Shown: one piece after another, positions 58,753 through 64,000 of the stretch
Numbering within the stretch: the first letter of the stretch is position 1
Layout: each line of letters begins with the position of its first letter
The notes under the pieces: model-generated
What the model was told of the DNA's origin: nothing
What the model saw: only the letters and a program-made list of their open reading frames with translations
Databases searched by the model: none
From: Clostridium senegalense JC122
GTDB taxonomy: Bacteria > Bacillota > Clostridia > Clostridiales > Clostridiaceae
DNA length: 64,000 nucleotides
Reading direction: 5' to 3'
NCBI RefSeq assembly: GCF_000285575.1
Contig: NZ_HE611050.1
Span: forward strand, 105,668-169,667
Made by a program: the position numbers and the translations under genes

Positions 58753-59398
58753 ACTTTATCTCAACCTCCTTTGTGTTTAAATTTACTATCCTTGTTCTTA
58801 CATCAGACTTTGATATATATATAGGTCTTCCATCACTATCAATACAATATGAAATAGGTATTGAGATTCCACAATCTCTATATGAACCATCTGCATGACT
58901 TGTTCCTAATACTATAGTTTTATGTGTTCTTGCAATTTTTTTAGCCTCATTTATCCATAACTCAAATTGTTCATCACTAAACATTCCCACACCAATTGGG
59001 TGGGCAATAAAATTAATTTTTGAAGTTACTTTTTTAAAATCTCTAACCCCTTTCAAAATTTCCATACATAAAATATATCCAATAGTTATGCCATTATAAT
59101 TAACTACTAATGGATTACATAATTCTTCATTAACATTTGAAGATGTTTTTGATCTTTCTAAAATTTTTTCACCATAATTACTTATTATTACTGCTCTATC
59201 TTTATTATCTTTTCTATAAGATGTAATAATTGTTGTATTATATTCTCTTGCAATATTACAGGCATTTTCTAAAGACTCTTCATCAAATAAATATCCTTCT
59301 GGATATAAGACAACATCTATTTCCTTATTTTTTTCTATTTCTTCTTTAATTTGCTTAACTCCTCTTTCATGCACTGGTTGTCCTATTAAAATTCTCAT
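58742..59398 (-). CDS. Carbon-nitrogen hydrolase (nitrilase superfamily)
   Basis: About 218 residues: RILIGQPVHERGVKQIKEEI, catalytic Glu in DVVLYPEGYLFD, Lys in ERSKTSSNVNEELCNPLVV and Cys in GYILCMEILKGVRDFKKV, completing the E-K-C triad of amidases. It is shorter than most members. ATG at 59398 follows GGAGGCAATGTAT. The coupled methyltransferase gene follows. Confidence 0.85.
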   Translation of the reverse strand: MRILIGQPVHERGVKQIKEEIEKNKEIDVVLYPEGYLFDEESLENACNIAREYNTTIITSYRKDNKDRAVIISNYGEKILERSKTSSNVNEELCNPLVVNYNGITIGYILCMEILKGVRDFKKVTSKINFIAHPIGVGMFSDEQFELWINEAKKIARTHKTIVLGTSHADGSYRDCGISIPISYCIDSDGRPIYISKSDVRTRIVNLNTKEVEIKYDK

Positions 59399-59449
59399 AT
59401 ACATTGCCTCCACATAACAACACTATTTTTGGATATTATTCTTGTTATA

Positions 59450-59983
59450 TCATAGTATTTTTTCATATAATCTAAACCAGTTCAATCCATAGTTTCCAAG
59501 CCCTAAATCAACTGTATCAATATATTTAAAACCACATTTTTCATACAATCTTATAGCCGGCATATTATTTTCGTAAACATCTAATCGAATTGACTTTACC
59601 TTTGACTTAATACTATGTTCAATGGAAAAGTCAATTAATGCTTTACCTACACCACATTTCAAAAAATTTGGATGTACTACAAATGTATATATAACAAAAA
59701 CATCTGAATAATCAAATTCAAAATTCCACTTAGCTTTATAATATGCAGGCTCAGGTTCATGACTTAAAATAAGTGATCCAACTATTTTGCCATTACTTTT
59801 TGCTACATAAAGATTACAATTTTTAATTCCATCAATCGCATTTTGACAAGTAGGATATATACCCTTTCTCCATCCAGGGTAATTTATTTCCTTTTCTAAA
59901 TAATCATTTAAATCATTATAAAGCTCTTCCAATTCATCGATATCACCTAGTTTTCCTAATTCAATAATAATATTCATATGCAT
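59450..59983 (-). CDS. GNAT family N-acetyltransferase
   Basis: The 177-residue protein has IIELGKLGDIDELEELYNDL, NGKIVGSLILSHEPEPAYYK, acetyl-CoA loop PNFLKCGVGKALIDFSIEHS and RLDVYENNMPAIRLYEKCGF. The loop reads K-C-G-V-G-K, fully functional. GGAGAAATATGC precedes the start (59983 or 59977). It is the last accessory gene before the flippase locus, with family-2 repeat copy 4 upstream. Confidence 0.88.
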   Translation of the reverse strand: MHMNIIIELGKLGDIDELEELYNDLNDYLEKEINYPGWRKGIYPTCQNAIDGIKNCNLYVAKSNGKIVGSLILSHEPEPAYYKAKWNFEFDYSDVFVIYTFVVHPNFLKCGVGKALIDFSIEHSIKSKVKSIRLDVYENNMPAIRLYEKCGFKYIDTVDLGLGNYGLNWFRLYEKIL

Positions 59984-60114
59984 ATTTCTCCAATCACTAA
60001 AAGTATAAATATAGGGTTATAAGATGAAGTTTATTCATTTATCAAATATGAAAATTTTAAATTGCTTGTTAAAAGTTATTGAAAATATCTACTATTATTT
60101 ATTTTTTATAAAGT

Positions 60115-60265
60115 TTTTATTATTAAATTATACGTCTAAATTTTAATATTTTTTGAAGAATATTGTATAACATTTATAACATTTATATAAATATTTTTAA
60201 CATTGTTCATAGTATTTTAATTTTCAACTTCTTTTTCTATACTCTCTCATATTAAATTAAATAAT
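60115..60265 (-). repeat. Family-2 repeat, copy 4
   Basis: AAATTATACGTCTAAATTTT, TTTTTTGAAGAATATTGTAT, TATAAATATTTTTAACA, TGTTCATAGTATTTTAATTT and TCATATTAAATTAAATAATA, as at 45981 and 54465. The preceding 59990-60060 shows TTATTCATTTATCAAAT as in the MITE-like element. No gene lies in the 480-base gap. Confidence 0.65.
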
Positions 60266-60468
60266 AGTTTAAATTACTTATATTTAATTTTCTTATCTTG
60301 CTTTTATATTTTTAACTACTGTACTAATTTTTTTATTTATTTGATTATTTTTTGAATAAAGTATTAAAGCAAATCATAACTATTATAAAGAAACACAATC
60401 AGCTATAAAAAATTATATATTACTTTAAGATATAATTTTTATTCAACCATATTACTGGAGGTTTGTTT

Positions 60469-61995
60469 ATGAATAGTGACAGTTTTTATAGAGATACATT
60501 TGTACTAACTATTTCAAATCTTGCTATGGCAGTTATAAGATTTATTTTTTCTATAGTTCTCTCGGACAAGCTTGGTGCAGAAGGAGTAGGACTTTATGGA
60601 CTTATAATGCCCATTTATGATTTGTTTTGTTGTTTAGTTTGTGGTGGGCTTGTTGCTGCCGTTTCTAAAGAGGTTTCGTCATATTATGGAACTAATTCTT
60701 ATAAAAATATGAATAAAAGTGTTAGATATACATTATCTTTTATATTAGTTTGGGCCATATTTGTAACCATTATAATGTTTGCTTTAGCGCCTTTTTTTAG
60801 TAAATACATTATAAAAGATATCAGAACTTTATATTCCTTATGGGTTTTATGTCCTGCACTGATATTTATAGCTCTATCATCAGTTTTAAAAGGCTATTTT
60901 TTTGGAGTTATGGAGGTTAACACTCCAGCAATAATAGATATTGTAGAAAAAGCATTAAGACTTTTTGTAACACTATCTTTAATAGACTTATTTCTTCTTA
61001 AAGATATTTCAAAAACAGTAACAGCTACATACTCATCCTTTGCTATCGGAGAATTTGTTAGTTTTGTTTTATTATATATTTTCTTTAAGAAAAGTTGTAA
61101 AAAATTCGATTATTCTTTAGGACAAGATAAATATGTAGAAAATGGTGCTCAGCTCCTTTTCAATTGTCTAGTTGTTGCGTTTCCTTTAGCTGTCAATGGG
61201 TTTCTTACCACTGCTATAAGTAGTGTATCTACTTTGCTTATACCAGGAAGGCTTGTAACAGCAGGAATGACTCATACCTTGGCACTAGAAGCTATAGGTA
61301 AGTTTTGTGGAATGACACTTAATATAATATTTTTTCCTATTGTAATAGTAATTTCTATGGCTACTATTCTAGTCCCTGACATATCTAAAAATATTACAAA
61401 AGGAAATTATTCTGCTGTAGAATGTAGAGTGAATGAAGTAATAAAAATGTGCTTTATATTAGGAATTTCAATAATGCTTGTTTGCTTAGTAATACCTACA
61501 AATCTTGGTATGCTCTTTTATAAACGTAACGATTTAGATGCTTTCATTAAAGCTGCAGCGTTTTCAGTTCCATTTTTGTATGGTTCATCCTGTACTTATG
61601 GTATCTTGAATGGGCTAGGTAAACAAAAGGCTATTCTTATAAATTCTTTAATTACAGCTGTTGTAGAGCTTATTTTAATGTACATTTTGATGGCTATACC
61701 ATCTATAAATATATTTGGCTTTGCTATAGCTATATTTGTATCTTCTTTATTAGGTCTTATATTGAATATTCTAGAAATAAATAAATCTGTTCATTTATCA
61801 ATCAACATATATAAATTTTTTATAATTTGTCTTTTAACTTTAATAACAGCATTTCTTCTTAGAATTTTCAATGCTATTATTCCTAATGTTAATTTCATCA
61901 TTAAAAATATCTTTTTAATTTTTATAGGTAGTGGATTATTTTTCTCATCTATATTTATAATAAGAGAAAACTCTGATTCTTGTAAAAATCTATAA
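60469..61995 (+). CDS. SpoVB/MurJ-type polysaccharide or lipid flippase
   Basis: About 508 residues with fourteen predicted helices. The N-terminal SDKLGAEGVGLYGLIMPIYD is typical of SpoVB-like members of the MOP superfamily, and AVSKEVSSYYG and SVLKGYFFG follow. It would flip lipid-linked precursors during cell-wall or spore-cortex synthesis. The ATG at 60469 follows ATTACTGGAGGTTTGTTT. Another flippase gene faces it at 62154. Confidence 0.85.
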   Translation: MNSDSFYRDTFVLTISNLAMAVIRFIFSIVLSDKLGAEGVGLYGLIMPIYDLFCCLVCGGLVAAVSKEVSSYYGTNSYKNMNKSVRYTLSFILVWAIFVTIIMFALAPFFSKYIIKDIRTLYSLWVLCPALIFIALSSVLKGYFFGVMEVNTPAIIDIVEKALRLFVTLSLIDLFLLKDISKTVTATYSSFAIGEFVSFVLLYIFFKKSCKKFDYSLGQDKYVENGAQLLFNCLVVAFPLAVNGFLTTAISSVSTLLIPGRLVTAGMTHTLALEAIGKFCGMTLNIIFFPIVIVISMATILVPDISKNITKGNYSAVECRVNEVIKMCFILGISIMLVCLVIPTNLGMLFYKRNDLDAFIKAAAFSVPFLYGSSCTYGILNGLGKQKAILINSLITAVVELILMYILMAIPSINIFGFAIAIFVSSLLGLILNILEINKSVHLSINIYKFFIICLLTLITAFLLRIFNAIIPNVNFIIKNIFLIFIGSGLFFSSIFIIRENSDSCKNL

Positions 61996-62027
61996 AAATA
62001 ACCACTCAGAAAATGAGTGGTTATTTT
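61994..62027. terminator. Bidirectional intrinsic terminator
   Basis: Arms AAAATAACCACTCA and TGAGTGGTTATTTT directly after the flippase stop; T and A runs on both sides allow termination in both directions. Confidence 0.9.
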
Positions 62028-62076
62028 ATCCCCTTTTTCTATTACCAATAATAATCATATATTAAGGAAATTACAC

Positions 62077-62098
62077 AAAAAAAGGGAGCTATCGCTCC
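62077..62098 (-). terminator. Intrinsic terminator of the second flippase gene
   Basis: Minus strand AGGAGCGATAGCTCCCTTTT: stem GGAGC/GCTCC with loop GATA and a run of seven T, 55 bases past the stop at 62154. Confidence 0.9.
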
Positions 62099-62153
62099 TC
62101 TAACCTTCAGTTAGTTTTGCAACAGTCCCTTTAATAATTCTTATTTGATAAAA

Positions 62154-63785
62154 CTATCTTACATACTTTAATAATTTTTGTGGTATAAGATTTTTAATTT
62201 TATTTGGTAATATATTTATTTCTTTTTTAGATACACCGCCTAATAACACTATTACAACACTATATACTATAATAGCTACAGCTATAGCTACTAACATTGC
62301 TATAACATTAAATATATATCCATTAGATATTAATCCTAAAACTTTAATAATTCCATTATAAGTAAAATATGTTGCTATTCCCATAAAAGCTGATGCTATT
62401 ATAGGTCTTATGGTTGGAACTATACATCTAACTCTAACTTTTAACACTCTATTTATAAGCCATTGATTAAGTATAAACATTATAACAAATGATACTGTAC
62501 TACTTATTATAGCTCCATATACGTTAATTCTAGGAATTGAAACAACAAAATAATTTACTATTATTTTACCAATCATACCTATTGCACAAAATATAGTTGC
62601 TGCCTTTACCCTATCAAGACCTTGAAGTATAGAAGTTTGAAGATATACTATTCCCATTATTACTAGTACAAAAGAACCATAAATTAGAAATGATGATATT
62701 TCTTGATCTAATTTAAGTGTACGTAATATTGGCTTACTTAAAACTGCAAGTCCTACTGCTGAAGGTATTGAAAATAAATACATGATCTTCATAGTAGAAT
62801 TTATGCTAGTTTTTACAGATTTTCTGTCTTTAACTGCATTGTATGTAGCTATCATCGGCACAGCAGCTACAGATATAGAGCTTAATAAGCCTAATGGTAC
62901 ATTTATAAGCGTTGTATATTGACCATAAAATCCCCATAAAACATCTTTTTGCTTTTCTGTATAACCCAATACGTCAACCAATGTTCCTTGTACCATTTTT
63001 ACATCTATCATTCCACCTAATTGTTGTATAGCTATAGCTATAGTTATTGGTATTACATAACATAAAATTTTTCTTAAAATTTCTTTGTTGCTATCTCTTT
63101 TTATTTCTTTCTCTATTTTAATATGTGCTAAACCTTCATAACCTCTACGATTATAGTAATTTATAAAGTATACTAGTGCCAAAAGTGCGCCAAGAGTAGT
63201 TCCTACTGTACCTCCTGCAACACCTAATTCTAGTGAAAAACCTATTAAAATATATGCAAAAAGTAAGCTAAACACTACATTAGCTACCTGCTCCATAACT
63301 TGAGAAACCCCAGTTGGAACCATATTACCAACGCCTTGAAAATATCCTTTATAAGTACTTAATACAGTAGTAAAAAGCATCGTTGGTGCAATTGCCATAA
63401 GTGCATATGTGGATCTTTCAGTATTCATCCCTCTTGTTATTGGTCCTGCAAATACAATTAAAATAGTTGTTGATAAAACTCCAATTCCAATTGCAAGCAA
63501 TCTAGATATTTTAAAAGCTTTAATTGCATCATGTTTATTACCAACTGATGCATATTCAGCAATTATCTTTGATATTGCCACTGGAAGACCTGCATTAGCA
63601 ATCATATATATATATGCATATATTACATAACAAGATTGATATATTCCCATTCCGTCTTGACCTAATATAGCTCTTAAAAATGGCAAATATAAAATAGACA
63701 TAATTTTTGTCATAAACATACATATACTTAATATAGCCATGCCCTTAGCTGCAGATTTAGTATCAAAATTCGAATTGCTACCCAT
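62154..63785 (-). CDS. SpoVB-like polysaccharide biosynthesis flippase
   Basis: About 543 residues with fourteen helices: AAKGMAILSICMFMTKIMSI, YLPFLRAILGQDGMGIYQSC, AYIYMIANAGLPVAISKIIA, FQGVGNMVPTGVSQVMEQVA and RKEINILPNKIKNLIP-like tail. This matches the SpoVB-type branch of the MOP superfamily. It lies directly downstream of the RluA-family gene in the same direction. The ATG at 63785 follows GTGGAGGAAAATTTC. Confidence 0.9.
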   Translation of the reverse strand: MGSNSNFDTKSAAKGMAILSICMFMTKIMSILYLPFLRAILGQDGMGIYQSCYVIYAYIYMIANAGLPVAISKIIAEYASVGNKHDAIKAFKISRLLAIGIGVLSTTILIVFAGPITRGMNTERSTYALMAIAPTMLFTTVLSTYKGYFQGVGNMVPTGVSQVMEQVANVVFSLLFAYILIGFSLELGVAGGTVGTTLGALLALVYFINYYNRRGYEGLAHIKIEKEIKRDSNKEILRKILCYVIPITIAIAIQQLGGMIDVKMVQGTLVDVLGYTEKQKDVLWGFYGQYTTLINVPLGLLSSISVAAVPMIATYNAVKDRKSVKTSINSTMKIMYLFSIPSAVGLAVLSKPILRTLKLDQEISSFLIYGSFVLVIMGIVYLQTSILQGLDRVKAATIFCAIGMIGKIIVNYFVVSIPRINVYGAIISSTVSFVIMFILNQWLINRVLKVRVRCIVPTIRPIIASAFMGIATYFTYNGIIKVLGLISNGYIFNVIAMLVAIAVAIIVYSVVIVLLGGVSKKEINILPNKIKNLIPQKLLKYVR

Positions 63786-63799
63786 GAAATTTTCCTCCA

Positions 63800-64000
63800 C
63801 TAAAACTTAAATACGTCTGTCTTTATTTTCTTTAAAATAGGTGGAAGTGATTCCGCTATAGTTTTATTTTTTAAGTATGTTAACTTGTCTCCTGTATCTT
63901 TAAATATTACTTTATAAGCATATAAAAATTGATAATCTAATCCATATCTATTAACAAAAAAACTATTAAGCTTTTTCTCGCCATACTTAGTATCTCCAAC
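63800..64000 (-). CDS. RluA family pseudouridine synthase, C-terminal end (partial)
   Basis: The frame is open to the window edge and reads VGDTKYGEKKLNSFFVNRYG, then LDYQFLYAYKVIFKD and IAESLPPILKKIKTDV before TAG at 63800-63802. VGD-x-x-Y-G followed by L-x-A-Y is the C-terminal pattern of RluA/RluD-type 23S rRNA pseudouridine synthases. The catalytic domain lies outside the window. Its stop lies 15 bases before the flippase ATG. Confidence 0.85.
   Translation of the reverse strand, partial: VGDTKYGEKKLNSFFVNRYGLDYQFLYAYKVIFKDTGDKLTYLKNKTIAESLPPILKKIKTDVFKF

Overview
The window is very AT-rich DNA from a spore-forming Firmicute, most likely Clostridium sensu stricto. This rests on base composition, AGGAGG-type ribosome sites, frequent TTG/GTG starts, two SpoVB-type flippases, and clostridial protein types (PduB-like shell protein, CD3324-like protein, Bce-type module). 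The species cannot be fixed from sequence alone. I see no rRNA, tRNA, CRISPR array, IS transposase, phage structural gene or integrase.

Layout. Nearly all genes lie on the minus strand; the exceptions are an erythromycin-esterase-like lipoprotein gene (14075), a TetR regulator (49641) and a SpoVB-like flippase (60469). From about 1 to 57 kb the DNA is a long accessory region of mostly single, unrelated, small genes: about 16 GNAT acetyltransferases, one hexapeptide acetyltransferase, Nudix, isochorismatase-like, alpha/beta hydrolases, VOC, nitroreductase, HD, Nif3, GrpB, ASCH, YjbR, DUF3795 (twice), RidA, methyltransferases, and many tiny membrane proteins. Larger units are a Bce-type peptide sensing/resistance operon (5.4-9.9 kb), a MacB-like ABC exporter with a divergent TetR gene (46.4-50.2 kb), and a PadR-DUF2812 pair (0.2-1.1 kb). 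The last 4 kb (convergent flippase genes and the end of an RluA-type pseudouridine synthase) looks like ordinary chromosome.

The main observation is that these unrelated genes are separated by copies of one composite repeat. I count 29 copies or remnants of a ~40-bp hairpin directly 3' of genes. In the better copies it is followed, in the minus direction, by a conserved spacer with a boxA-like TGTTCTTTGAAAATTGAATA, an extended -10 promoter (TGTTATAAT), and in four cases a shared ~65-bp 5' leader running to the ribosome site of the next gene. Each gene is thus packed as leader-ORF-terminator between near-identical flanks, like an integron cassette array but with its own promoter and terminator and without attC core motifs or a visible integrase. 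Several hairpins sit next to decayed gene tails (alpha/beta hydrolase, HAD phosphatase, GNAT, DUF6440-like, Nif3/CutA-like, unknown), which indicates repeated gene gain and decay. A second promoter-side repeat family (four copies) and MITE-like elements ending in CTTGTTTCCCTATAT (one inserted inside a cassette repeat, one forming a 157-bp tandem duplication) add to the picture.

Two genes carry clear recent lesions: the C45 peptidase-like gene at 22.3-23.4 kb (frameshift in an A8 run) and the gene at 41.66-42.17 kb (single in-frame TAA).
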